The position numbers were made by a program, and so were the translations under genes. The notes beneath the pieces are model-generated. The model did no database searches and was not told where the DNA came from. It saw only the letters and a list, made by a program, of their open reading frames with translations. Positions 52,860 to 64,000 of a stretch of DNA of 64,000 bases are shown one piece after another. Each line of letters starts with the position of its first letter. The stretch's first letter is position 1. The DNA lies in NCBI RefSeq assembly GCF_901709675.1, contig NC_051102.1, positions 3,083,912 to 3,147,911 on the forward strand, in the 5' to 3' direction. The stretch comes from Syngnathus acus (Eukaryota > Chordata > Actinopteri > Syngnathiformes > Syngnathidae).

Positions 52860-53140
52860 TCATCCTCCTGTATCTGCTTTTCTAGCACCACTCGGTGCAT
52901 GTGTTTCAGTCCGGAGCGTTGACAGCATGTTCAAAAGGCCGTGAGTAGGCTTGTTACTATCAGTTACTGCTTTAATCCCCCTGATCACCATGCCGTGGAT
53001 TAACCTGGTGTGAAAGCAGCCCACAGGCCCGACTGATGGGCCTCCCTGGCTCCAGAAGAGCTTGGCAGCCTGGACTGGATGCTCAGTCCTGCATGAGTTC
53101 ACCGCAGTCATGGGTGACAAAGGGAGGTTTTGCTCCACTG
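52860..53140. promoter_or_regulatory. Candidate enhancer upstream of en2 with paired OTX-type sites
   Basis: Complex, GC-richer block about 4.4 kb upstream of en2 in otherwise AT-rich DNA. Two bicoid-class motifs lie 24 bp apart in opposite orientation: TAATCC (52973-52978) and GGATTA (52997-53002). Otx2 acts at the midbrain-hindbrain boundary where en2 is expressed. No recognisable protein is encoded. Function is inference. Confidence 0.3.
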
Positions 53141-54290
53141 CTTTTTCAAATTTAAAAGCTCTCTCAAACTTTCTCCTCTGTAGAAGAAAGGGTGCGTCCC
53201 AGTGAGTGATTCCTGAAGCTGTGTGTTACGTTTAAAGTGACACACCATGACACCAAATGATGAAAACACCATCAAGTATTGTGTGATTGTTCATCGCACT
53301 CTGTGTGTTTGCTGGCTTTAAGGGAAACCAAAAAATTTTACATCAAGATTGATTTAAATAAATAAATAAATAAAATAAATAAACCTACCGCACCCACAGT
53401 TTTCCATAAGTAAGGTAAAAAAATGACCCCAATTAGAATAAATGCGTTTTATTCTGTAAACTTGACAAACTGTTTCATATTTTGGTTTATGATGCTTTAT
53501 TTTTTATCAAAAATTATGTTTGGCCAGATGATTTTTTCTGAGTCCAACTGGTATTGTTAATCAAGGGAAAAGTGTAGTAGATGTCACGTCACAGTTGATT
53601 AAAAATAAAAGGTTTTTGGAGTTAACCTTAGAAATTAAATAGAAAGTTCTTGGGGTCATTTTTTATCCCAAATATGGAAAAGTGGGGTACCAGCACGCTT
53701 TTCCTTGTTCAAAGTCGGAAAAGACCGACTTCCCACTTTCGTTGATTGCAGCATAATAAATTTGCAGGTCCTCAATCAGTCGAGGCTCCCTCTAGTGGTT
53801 ATTTGTGTGTATGGGCTTCTTCTGCGTAATACGCCAATGGAGCACATGACAGCGGCGGCGCGATACTTTCTTGGCTCCATCGTGCACTTTTGTCAATTTG
53901 TGGATAATGCCTGTCACCGTGACTACAAATGGCTTTGTAACCCTTTCCAGACTGAAATATGTTCTTGAATTTCTGTATTGCAACTTTTTCAGATCTTTTG
54001 GCTTACTTCAGTTTGTCAGACAGGTTCTTTTTAAGTGATTCGTTGTTGGGTTTTTTTTTCAATAAATGTACAAAACTTTGCAAAAAAATGTTCATGGTGT
54101 AATTATGGGGTGAATTTTAGAATTATGAGAAAAAACAAATGTATTTAATTTAGGATTGGTAATAAGTGAAAAGTGTAATAAGTGAAAAACATGACCTTGT
54201 CCACTAGCACTTTTAATGTTCTCTTTCACCACGGATCAGATAATCATCCATGGACAATTATTCAAACACAATTCAGGTTCAGGTTTGAAA
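53141..54290. other. Intergenic DNA; no gene seen
   Basis: AT-rich spacer with an (AAAT)n tract (about 53356-53382). The 87-codon frame at 53705-53968 has no recognisable feature. Confidence 0.4.
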
Positions 54291-54299
54291 TGCCCTAAT

Positions 54300-55260
54300 T
54301 AAAAGTGTGTTGCTTAGTCTCTTTTTAATCAGATGGTGCTGATTTAATCTTGCTGGAAGTAAGTACCACTCCCTGAAACACCCAGGGGAAGTTGATTGTC
54401 AGGCAATTTGTGACTTCTTTTGTTCTGTTTTTGGCTCTTGGAGGTCACTGTCTCTTTTGAAATTAAAACACTAGTATTAAAACGTCCTTTGTTCCATTTC
54501 ATTTGCTATACTTCATTTTGTTAAGCAAAATGGGCTCATATGCTCAAGACTTGGCTCAGTATTTGTTCCTCCTCCCTCTCCATCCAGAATGTAAGATTGC
54601 TTTGACTGCCAGTCAGATCTCCACATCTATTTATCTTGGATTTTCAATCTAATCACTGTTGCATTTGATGACATCTCTTTTTTGCCAGTCATTGTTGCAG
54701 AGGGTCATCAATAGTGCAACCCTTTGCTTAGTCATATGATTACGCGGTAATAACATATTTATAATGTAATTTTGTCATTTCCTCCTCAAGATGCAGTTAT
54801 TGCAATTTCTTATGCATATTTACTGAAGCATATGAGCTGAGTTACCTTAGTCACACATCTCTATCAATGCTCCAGAATGTGCACTTCATAGCATCCAAAG
54901 GTGTCATTCATGCACTGTGTCTAATTGTGTTGGAGAGGTGACATGAAGATAGATTTTACATCCTAAAGTAAGACGCTAATGATAGGTGATGTGTCTAAAG
55001 GATAATGTCTCCATTTCACACCCACAAAGTCAACAGGTGATGTATGTCATTAATGTAGCTGAGAGAGCTTATCCAATTATTGCTCTCAATTGGCTGCAGC
55101 TCATTTTGACAGTCAAGGTTTTTAAAAACTGACCCATCTATAATCCACCGTGTAGTATGTGTCTCATTCCTAAACGCGCTGGTTTGATCATTGGCTTGAG
55201 ACTAATGAATTAAGTAATTAACCAATGCATCAAACTGTCAATGAAATGACGAGATACAAA
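54300..55260. promoter_or_regulatory. Candidate conserved non-coding block rich in homeodomain-type motifs
   Basis: About 1 kb of AT-rich but non-repetitive sequence with no open frame of note. It contains an octamer-like TATGCATA (54811-54818), several TAATGA/ATTAAT motifs, TAATTA (55215-55220) and a MEIS/PREP-type CTGTCA (55235-55240). Similar composition is typical of developmental enhancers near engrailed genes. Conservation is untested. Confidence 0.3.
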
Positions 55261-55755
55261 ATGAATCGTCAGTTGGTTTGAAGCGCACATTTTATTTTGT
55301 GGAGGCATCACGTGATTCTGTGTTATTGTGTGAGTGGTAATTTCAAAGGCAAACTAAAACCAAGTTTCTTTTTTTTTTTTTAACAAGATGTTGTATGTGT
55401 CAACACTTGTCAAAACACAGTACAATAGAACCCCGGAAGTCAACCGCCTCGGAACTCACCATTAGGTACACACAAATACTCAAACATGCATGCACAGATA
55501 GATTTCTAATTCAGGTTTCATTTTCTGCATTCCCTGGTAGGTTTTATGCATGTCATGTGAATAACAGATATTAATGTTGAGTATGTGTAGGCTATGCAAT
55601 AACAATTCTTAACTATAGAGCTGCCGCCATCAATTATTTGCTAATTGACGAGTCTCTGATAGTTGTTTAAATTAGTAGACTAATTAGATCATATGTAAAT
55701 CGCATCATATCGCACCAGCAAGCAGCTGCTCTTACATAACCATCATTAGCTTACA

Positions 55756-55845
55756 GCAGGGGTGGGCAATTAATTTTGCAAAGGGGCCACATGAGAAGAG
55801 CGTCTGCTGAGGGCCAAGCCAACATTGTGACCTCAACGTTGAGTT
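55756..55845. mobile_element. Truncated hAT-family end fragment
   Basis: CAGGGGTGGGCAATTAATTTTG followed by GGGGCCACATGAGA and GAGGGCCAA, related to the left end of the hAT family seen at 2973. The matching right terminus is not found nearby, so the copy is truncated. Confidence 0.6.
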
Positions 55846-56370
55846 TGTATTTAGAAAAAAAAAGTGGCAAGAATTTCTATGAGCTGGGATTCTGCTGCAT
55901 TTGCTGGCTAGATAAGTGTAGTATGTATGTCCAATATGTAACATGTCATTGGTGAATATTTACTAACTCAGTTTTCAGTTTTTCCCCCCCTAAACAAAGC
56001 AGCTAGGATACATGTCACATTCTCACAAATTCACACGCATGTGAAAACAGGTAAAAGTGGTGCACCCCATAAGCAAGTAGATGCAATGTTTTAAACATGT
56101 ATTTTTTTTAGAATAAATACCTCATAGATTTACGTAAACAGTGACTGATAAAGAAAATATGAATATAGATAATGGAACTTTTTGACATTTTGTGTTTACT
56201 TCCCTTTTATTGAATTTAAATAATATTGATTTGCATTTTCTTTTCCCTGCTCACCTATAAATGATTAAACTTACATCGTTTTGCTTTTGATAAGCACGAG
56301 TGGTGAAAGTCATTATTACGAGTGGCACCCCCCCCCCACCAATATTTTCTATTTGCAGCACTGTTGGTAT

Positions 56371-56585
56371 ACAGTAATCCCCCGTTTATCGCGCGAAAAC
56401 AGACTTCTAAAGGAATGTAAACGAACATTTGTAGCAATACTACATTGTCCTAAAGGTTAGACACATGTTTCCCTAATTTAGAAGTTTTATTTTGACTTTT
56501 AAATTTTTTTTTTAATTTGGAAAAAAAATCTGCGATGTAGTGAAGCCGCGATAAACGAAACGCGAAGTAGCGAGGGATCACTGTA
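56371..56585. mobile_element. MITE with TACAGTRATCCCTCG termini, copy 2 (inverted, shorter)
   Basis: Starts TACAGTAATCCCCCGTTTATCGC and ends GCGAGGGATCACTGTA, bounded by TA. The interior is the complement of most of copy 1 (29759-30098), including AATACTACATTGTCC and GGAATGTAAACGAACA, but lacks about 120 bp near one end. Confidence 0.85.
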
Positions 56586-56979
56586 CATGTTTTTCAAGCC
56601 TAAATGAAGTTATTGTCATGAAGATGTCATGAGGTCAAGTCGAATGAAGTCTTCCGTTCAGAACAAAAACTGACGGAAGGAACCTTCAAAATGAATGTCA
56701 ATGTTCTCTTCATCATCGTATATTACCTCGCCTCACCTCAGTGGGGCGGAAAGGGTTACCGCAAAATAAGAGAAAACACTAACCCAAATAGTATAGGGGT
56801 GTCAGAGGTTTATAAGAAAAACACGCATGATCTTGAAGTTCACTCAATGTTTTTTTTTTTCTGCGCAAGGTGTCTCCGTGGCTTGATTATAATTCTTTTT
56901 TGGACTGAATTCATGTTCGGAAGACTGAAAAGCATGTAGACTTTGGCCCTTTTTTTTTTTACACACCCTCTTCATTTGA

Positions 56980-57127
56980 GAATGATCCAGTCCATGACGC
57001 GCTCACCGATTTGGCGCTAGAGAAGCCCGGGTCTCCTGCTCTAAGCACACAGCAGTCGCAGTAATGTGCAGTTTTTAAACCTTTAGGATCGCATAAATGT
57101 TTTATCATATGAATTTAATGGACAGTC
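56980..57127 (+). promoter_or_regulatory. paxip1 promoter / 5' UTR with E2F-type site
   Basis: Short CpG-containing region directly upstream of the paxip1 ATG. Contains a perfect E2F-consensus TTTGGCGC (57010-57017), about 115 bp before the start codon, and no TATA box. Control by E2F fits a gene for DNA-damage response and replication but is inference. Confidence 0.5.
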
Positions 57128-60100
57128 ATGTCTGAAGAGGGAAGTAAGGTTGTTGATGAACTTTTTAAAGATGTCAAATTCTACGTGGTTGGGGACATTG
57201 ACCCAAAGGTGAGACTGATGTTAGCTCCTCTTAGCTAGTATGATAGCATTTTAACTTGTTAGCACTATTGAATCTCAATGGGTTTTGTTGCACAAGCTAA
57301 CTAGCTGGCTAACAGGCTGTCTTGCTACGCTCGAAATAGCGCGCTTGGTCGAGCGATCATTTCATTCAATGGCGACATTACTATTCTTTCTTTTATAGCA
57401 TCTCCCGTAAAGTTGTGTGCTTGCTAATAATTGATCACTTTGCTCCTAGCGACGTTTTATACACTCAAATCTCAAGTGTACTGACTCTTAGGTTCTCAGC
57501 TGCATGTAGCTCCTCAATGATCGCTCCGTTTTATAAATCTGTTGTCTCGTGGCGTAACAATATAAAGTTATGTTGTCATGCATATTGAATGACTGAAGTC
57601 GATCGGAGCTACGTTTATGTACCAAAGTGAATAACTTTGACAGTGTTCATTCGCATCAACCTGTCAACATTTTACTCCATCTGCGGTGTTTTACTTCCTG
57701 CCAAATAGTGCACCCTCGTCTCGCTTCATGTAATAATTGTTTATTCTTCCTCAAATCATTTCTAAAATGTAATATAGCAATAGACAAATGAAGTTTTGGT
57801 GGGAACTAGGATGCCGTAAGGACGTCATGTGGGCGTGACACGATGCTGAAATTGCGAATGGAATATGATGTTATACGCTAATCGTCATTTGACTGGGTGA
57901 ACTCTTTATGGTCATATTTTAGGTGGTGCAGTTGTTGAAAGACGGAAAAGGCAAAGAGGTCTCCTACAATGCTCTGGCCACTCATATTATTGCAGAGGAT
58001 GGGGACAACCCAGAGGTGGGGGAATCTCGTGAGGTTTTTGATCTGCCTGTGGTAAAGGTAAGAAGTCAATCCAATCTCGTGTTTAGTGAACAGAAAAATT
58101 GACAATTGTAAACACTTTGTTTTGGTCAATCGGGAAAAACAAAAAGAACTTCAGTCTTTTACAGGCACAGTGGGTATTTTAATGGCATGATTAATTCATG
58201 ATTATCACTCCTGTTTTCCAGCCATCCTGGGTGATCCTCTCTGTTCGATGTGGAGACCTTTTACCGTATCCTTCCGAAATGTCGAATTTATGCAGAATGT
58301 GTATTCCCTGATATGATTGAAGAAAAATCTTCTAATAATTTCATGATAGAGTTGACTATGTTTTCTTAACCAATAACCCCACAGTGTCACAGGGTTCTCT
58401 CCAGAATCGGGTCAAATATTCTTTGGAGTGACAGCCTGTCTTCCTCGTGTGAGTGAATGCATATTATACTCATTTCTGAAATATGATGCAACCTTGTGGG
58501 GCTAAACATAGCAGAGATTTGGATATGATTGTTCAAAAATTCATGTATGGACGCATTATTTTTAATCATGGAAATAAATAATTTCTACATTAAAAGTCAT
58601 AACTTCTTCCATGTTTTTATTGCTATTATGTACTACTACTGCCTGACTCTTTGTTTTTCCACAGCTTCCAGACGACCTCAATGCATTGTGGGCATATATA
58701 ACTTTTTATGGCGGAGAATGTCAGCTTAACCTTAACAAAAAAGTAACTCATTTGGTGGTGAATGAACCAAAGGGGGTAAGTGGAAGATTTGTGTCTGAAT
58801 TTCACATTTTCCAAAGTGAACTGATTTTATTATTGCAAATACAGGTATTCTTGCCGAATTCAGTTATGTGTTTTTATTTTCACTCCAGGCCAAGTTTGAG
58901 TGTGCCCTTAAACATCCTGGAATTAAGATTGTCACTCCAGACTGGATAACAGATTCAGTAAAAGGTAAAGTTCAGGTCTCTCTGCTACTGAGGTTTTTCT
59001 TTTCCTGTCTGAATAATTTAATCAAGAATTATAATTCACAACTTTCAAAAGAGTAACAGTTCATCTCCAGTGATTATTGCAAGTCAGGCAACAATTCTGT
59101 GTACACTCAAGTCTCCCTGTACTTCTCCATTGCTACACATCGTCAAAGTCCACTACGCATGTAATTGTGAGATGCATGACACACAAGTCCCTCAATTGGG
59201 CAACGTTACCTTGCCAAAAGTTCCATTATGAATGTTAAAATTTCCAAACTTTCCACTACAGCTAAGAGCCGGAATGATGAATCACTCTATCACCCTCGAC
59301 TTACTTATGTGGAGCCAGAGGAAGCGGATGAGAGTGAGCCAGAGTCATATGACCAACGCTCCCATTCAGATGGAAGCTACAGTCCACGACGCTCCCGGAT
59401 GTCCAGTGGTGGCTCGTCAGCAGAGTCAAGTCCTCGCAGACGACCTGGCCCCAAAAAACTGAACTCCATCTCCCCGTCGTCCCCACGGAAAACTGAACGC
59501 CGCAGCGAGCGCATGTTTGACGACTCTGATGATGACTCGTCCACAGAAAAGGAGGGCACTAACCTCAACTGGACACCAGCTGAGGTTGTGACACCAACCC
59601 CTCCATTTGCATCAGGCACTGCCAGGCGGCGAAGTGGACCACCTGGCAACAAGGATCCCGTATCCTCAACAGGCAGTGGGTTGATCAACCTGTGTGCCAC
59701 TGTTCCTCCAGTCCCTGGTGCCGGACCCATATCAACAGAGGTCCGCACTGCTCCTGCCATCAGTCAAAATGCACAACAAGGTCAGTAGATACAAAGATGC
59801 AAGGCTTTGTTGACATAGTAGAGGTATAATAAAATCTTATGCAATGTATTATTTTATCATTATCATTTGTCATTATCAACAACATTATCAATATTGTGAT
59901 TGCAATTTTAGATGCGTTTTTTTTCCAAAGCCACTTTCTTGTGTATTTTTCTATACAAGCAATAAATTAATCTGTAATATTAGATTTAGATTAGTATATT
60001 TTACACATGTTTGCATACATTGTATGTTGTTATGATTAGTTCAATTACTTAACTTGTGAAATATTTGTCTTTTTTTTTTGGTGCATCAGTTCCAGACAAC

Positions 60101-60550
60101 ATGCCCGGTTGGAGCCCAGCCACTAGAACACTTCGCAACATTACCAACAATTCTGACATCCAACCAACTATTCGACCTACCAATGTAGCACATGTAAGAC
60201 ATTCTAAAAGTGGTTGTTTTTTTTCTTCTCTTTATAATTGTTCTTATATTACTGTTATGGGACAAATTCGATAGATTTAAGATGCTTTATTTCTTTCACA
60301 GATTATCCAGAATCTGACAGCCAATCAGGGAAAGCCAATAGAGCAACAAACCAATCAAAGCCATGCTCAGACTCCAAACAGTAACAACCCCCTTCTGTTC
60401 AATCAGTCCAAAATGGCTGGGCAACAACTCCCTGCGCAGCAACAGCAGCAGCAGCAGCAGCAGTTAATGCAACAGTCACATCAGGCAGTTCAACAACATC
60501 ATCAACAGTTACCCCAACAAGCGCAACACCCAATGATGCAGCTCCAGCAG

Positions 60551-60594
<44 letters not shown>

Positions 60595-60736
60595 ACAACA
60601 ACAGCAGCAACAACAGCAGCAGCAGCAACAGCAGCAGCAGCATCAAATGATGCAGCTACATCACCAACAGCAACAGTCACAAGTTGTACAACAGCAGGGG
60701 TTCCCTCAGTTGTCCCAACAGCATCCGTTCCTCCAG

Positions 60737-60774
<38 letters not shown>

Positions 60775-62359
60775 ACAAATGCACCAACAGCAGATGTTTT
60801 CCCAGCAGCAGCAGCAGCAACACACCTTCTCTCAGCAGCAGCTGCGCCCTCAGCAGCTCTTACGCCCTGGTCTACAGCAGCTGCAACAGCAGCAAGCTCT
60901 GCAACAACAGCTCCAGCAATTCCAACAGCAGCAACGCATGCAGATCTTACAACAGCAACAACAACAACAACAAAATCAACAACAATTACACCAACAGCAT
61001 CTACAGCAGCAACAGCAACAACACTTCTTGCAACAGCAGCAACAAATCCAGCAACTGCAGCAACAGCAGCTGCAGAATCATCATCAGCAGGCCATACAGC
61101 ATCAGAACCAACAGGCCATGCAGCAGCAACAGCAGCTTCAGCAGCAGCAACAAACTCTTCAGCCGCAGCCACAGCAGCCTGCTCATATCTCTCTTTTTGG
61201 ACATGAGCCAGGACAAGAAAGTGAGTCGGAGATTGGCTTTTTCGATTGACCTCTGAGCAAATTTAACGTTAGCTCCAAGCCATTCATTTGAAATAAGCAT
61301 TATCACTTCAAACTAAACATTGAACACGTGACTCTTTCAACATACAAAAATAGTACTAGTACATAGCCTTTATCAAGATCGACCAAGTTCATCCTTCTTG
61401 CGTAAATGTATTTATGAACTGTTTTTTTCCCCCCCAATGTCACAGTTCCACAGGACGGGTTTTTGCTGGGATGTGTGTTTGCCATTGCTGACTATCCAGA
61501 ACAGATAGCAGACAAACAGCTGCTGGCCACATGGAAACGGGTAAGATAATTAAGTTTCACCAACAAGCAGTACATGGTTGTTAATAACTCATTCACTAAC
61601 TCATTTTAGAGCAATCGTGGCCAGTTTTTACACAAACACCAAACTATCAAATGAAAAAAAAAAAGACTCTTTTCACCAGGAAGAATTTTGCCTCTTTCCA
61701 TTCTTTTATAATTAGTGGTATAAAAAAAAAAAAAAAAGGGAGTTATCACTTTGCACAAATATTTCTCCCAGTGGACTCACAAACTGTGCTGATCTCATAT
61801 TTAAAATGGAGCATCAGCGTCATCACAATGGTCTTAAAAGAACATTTTCTGCCCTTCCCTCTACTTGCAGGTGATCCAGTTCTATGGTGGTGTTGTTGAC
61901 CCCTCCCTGACCAGTCAATGTACTCACCTGCTTTGTGAGAGTCAGGTCAGCAACATGTATGTCCAGGTAAGGATGCTTGTTTCTGTGTCTAGATTGTGAA
62001 TAGAGTACAGCAGCATCAAACACTGGCTTTTCAAAGCAAAGAGCTTGTCAGCAAATGTTTTTTGCTAACACATACCAACCAACAAGATGTGATACGTATG
62101 TTAAAGATAAAACGTGCTTACGCAGCAGCATGTCAAGCTATTCTCTTTTTTGACATCCTTGGCATTGGGTTGATTGTCTCTGACCTACCAGGCCCTCAGA
62201 GAGGGAAAACGCTGTGTGACAGCCCACTGGTTAGACACAGTCCTCAAACGGAAGAGGATGGTGCCTCCTCATCGGACGCTTCACCTGCCATTTGCCTTCC
62301 CTCCTGGAGCCAAGCCTTGCTCTCAACATGTATGTCCTACTACCATAAATTTTACTAAA

Positions 62360-62405
<46 letters not shown>

Positions 62406-63946
62406 GTATTTATAGCCACCAGTGACCTAGACTCATAAAGTGCAATGTTTTTTTTAAAGTGCCTCTTGAAAATCCGTTTTTTTTTATTTCTGTCCAACAT
62501 TATTCTCCTCTGCAAATCTTCTGTTTTGGTATATATGTCAAACTAAAACAGTTACTTTCCTATTTAAGTCATGTAGGATTGGCTATTTATCTTTTTGGAA
62601 ATGCATGAATTCCTTATTGTTGTTTTAGCTTTCTATTTCGAATGTCTTGATGATATTGCATGCTTCTTATTCTAATCAGCCTTTCCTCCTCTTAGATCAT
62701 ATCGGTGACTGGTTTTGTGGATGCTGACAGAGATGACTTGAAGCTGATGTCGTACTTGGCCGGTGCCAGATACACCGGGTACCTGTGTCGGAGCAACACC
62801 GTCCTTATCTGCAAAGAGTAAGGAGGGACTTGCATTGTCATGTTTTTTTTTTTTTTTTTTTTTGTCGTCACTACCACAGTGTTATTAATTTGTCTGTGCT
62901 GTGGGTTTCTCTTTAGACCCACTGGGCTCAAGTATGAGAAGGCCAAAGAGTGGAAGATTCCATGCGTAAACGCTCAGTGGATGTGCGATATTCTTCTGGG
63001 AAACTTTGAAGCATTAAGACAAATTCAGCACAGCAGATACTCAATTTATACGCATCCTGAGCCTCTGGTGCCAAACCTCCAGTTGGTCCAGAACCTGCTT
63101 GGTATGTAGTGTTTTGAGCAGCCCGTTTACTGTAAATTAAACATAATTTAAGATGTTTTGATTTCCAATTGTATATAGCCCCTTGGAGAACACCCGTCAA
63201 AGTATCTCCAGAAGCTTTAGCGGTGAGTTTGTTGCCACTTTTATTGGTTTTCTTTTAGTGCTTGGAATTATACATTTCTTCAAATTGTTGACATTTCAGT
63301 CCGATTAAAGACTCGAGGTACAGTTTTGTTGACTTTGCTTTATGAACTTTGTTTAGAACCTGCTGCTCATCCAGAAACAGAAGCTGGCTGACTCCACAAA
63401 CCAGCCAGCCAACAAAAAGGCGAGGTTAGTCCCGCAGATCTCACTTTTGCCTTTTTGCTTTGTGTACTTTCTTTTAGCCAGTGCTTATTTTGTGTGTGGT
63501 TCACACAGACTGGAGGAGATCCAGTCCCCCAGTAAGAAGCTTCCACCAGAGTCCACTCCAAGAGTTGTTTTCACAGGCTTCGACCCCACTGAAGTTCAGC
63601 AATACACAAAGGTGAAACCATCACAAGAGTCCAGTCCAATTTCCTTTCTCCAATTAGAGATTAAATGGATGGATGTACTACGGATGGATACTAGATAGAT
63701 AGGTTGTTTTAAAACCACAAAAGCATTGTTCTGAGACTGCATGTAAACATCTAACTTAAGCTCCCTCCCTCCCTTAGAGGCTGCACGCTTTAGGTGGTGA
63801 AGTAGCAGAGGGCAGTCCGAAGGCGACTCACCTGGTGGCAAGTAAAGTGATGCGCACCATCAAATTTCTCGCCGCAATGTCTGTGGTGAAACATATCGTC
63901 ACCCCAGAGTGGCTTGAAGAGAGCTGGAGGAGCCAGAAGTTTGTTG
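57128..63946 (+). CDS. paxip1: PAX-interacting protein 1 (PTIP), 18 coding exons seen, 3' end outside the window
   Basis: Nuclear BRCT-repeat protein of the MLL3/MLL4 histone H3K4 methyltransferase complexes, also acting in the DNA-damage response with 53BP1. Exons: 57128-57208, 57923-58057, 58222-58265, 58385-58448, 58665-58775, 58889-58964, 59262-59780, 60090-60193, 60302-61220, 61446-61540, 61871-61966, 62192-62329, 62696-62817, 62917-63101, 63179-63222, 63357-63424, 63509-63611, 63778-63946; phases all agree and 1024 codons are present. BRCT1 is about residues 6-95, BRCT2 about 98-180 (PDWITDSV), then a Ser/acidic linker (SYSPRRSR...SDDDSS). Residues about 380-684 are Gln-rich, with 32 consecutive Gln at 460-491. 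BRCT3 is about 688-790 (FYGG, AHWLDTV), BRCT4 about 795-880 (AQWMCDILL), and BRCT5 from about 953 (VVFTGF...TPEWLEESW). BRCT6 and the stop lie beyond 64000. Human PAXIP1 has 1069 aa, so little is missing. Confidence 0.96.
60426..61180 (+). repeat. Imperfect CAG/CAA repeat coding for poly-glutamine in paxip1
   Basis: Mixed CAG and CAA codons encode several Gln runs, the longest 32 Gln (60545-60640), separated by His, Met and Leu. CAA interruptions break the pure CAG stretches, which usually slows slippage. A long alanine/valine-rich frame on the opposite strand is a by-product of the same repeat. Confidence 0.95.
62362..62399. repeat. (AT)n microsatellite in a paxip1 intron
   Basis: Nineteen or so near-perfect AT units, 32 bp after the donor of exon 12. 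No further function visible. Confidence 0.95.
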
Positions 63947-64000
63947 GTATGTTTTGTATTGATATGAGCAATATACTCTTGAGTGCAACCCTTTCAAACT

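Noticed and set aside
60399-61172. 257-codon alanine/valine-rich open frame on the minus strand
   Set aside because: It is the complement of the CAG/CAA repeat coding for poly-Gln in paxip1; CTG/TTG read in another frame gives Ala and Val. No domain, no splice context.
60684-61256. 190-codon Ser/Asn-rich frame on the plus strand
   Set aside because: Shifted reading of the same CAG/CAA repeat (AGC/AAC codons).

Overview
This is eukaryotic, and almost certainly teleost fish, genomic DNA. The evidence is vertebrate multi-exon genes with GT-AG introns, abundant (CA)n/(GT)n and tetranucleotide microsatellites, and interspersed elements of kinds common in ray-finned fish: small hAT elements with 8-bp target duplications, palindromic MITEs and a Tc1-like remnant. 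The compact introns suggest a percomorph; I cannot name the species. Most long open frames are shadows of exons or repeats. The real genes were rebuilt by splice-site reading and family recognition.

Layout. (1) 1374-5598, minus: complete tissue factor gene (f3), 7 coding exons, 284 aa. (2) 5.6-15 kb: intergenic, with candidate non-coding 5' exons of the next gene. (3) 15019-16618, plus: fam110b, 3 coding exons, 473 aa. (4) 20.64-23.01 kb, plus: autophagy E2 enzyme gene atg10, with a GC box and a CLEAR-like E-box just upstream and a hAT element 10 bp after its stop. (5) 23.3-30.7 kb: repeat-rich spacer. (6) 30968-39503, plus: canopy-family gene, best match cnpy1, 5 exons, 184 aa, signal peptide and NDEL end. 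(7) 45601-48578, minus: engrailed homeobox gene en2, 2 exons, 264 aa, convergent with cnpy1. (8) 49-57 kb: intergenic, with several candidate regulatory blocks. (9) 57128 to the window end, plus: paxip1 (PTIP), first 18 coding exons, five of six BRCT domains and a large glutamine-rich region; its 3' end lies outside.

The right half keeps an ancient vertebrate linkage (cnpy1-en2-paxip1, human 7q36), but without insig1 and htr5a between en2 and paxip1. The left half puts f3, fam110b and atg10 side by side, genes on three different human chromosomes. en2 and cnpy1 both act at the midbrain-hindbrain boundary, so the non-coding DNA in the cnpy1 introns and around en2 is the likeliest place for shared enhancers.

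I found no sign of a new multi-gene system. The most notable points are lineage-specific introns in fam110b and f3, an acceptor in cnpy1 set directly behind a long (TG)n tract with no intervening AG, a CLEAR-like site at atg10, and several transposon insertions whose boundaries can be read to the base.
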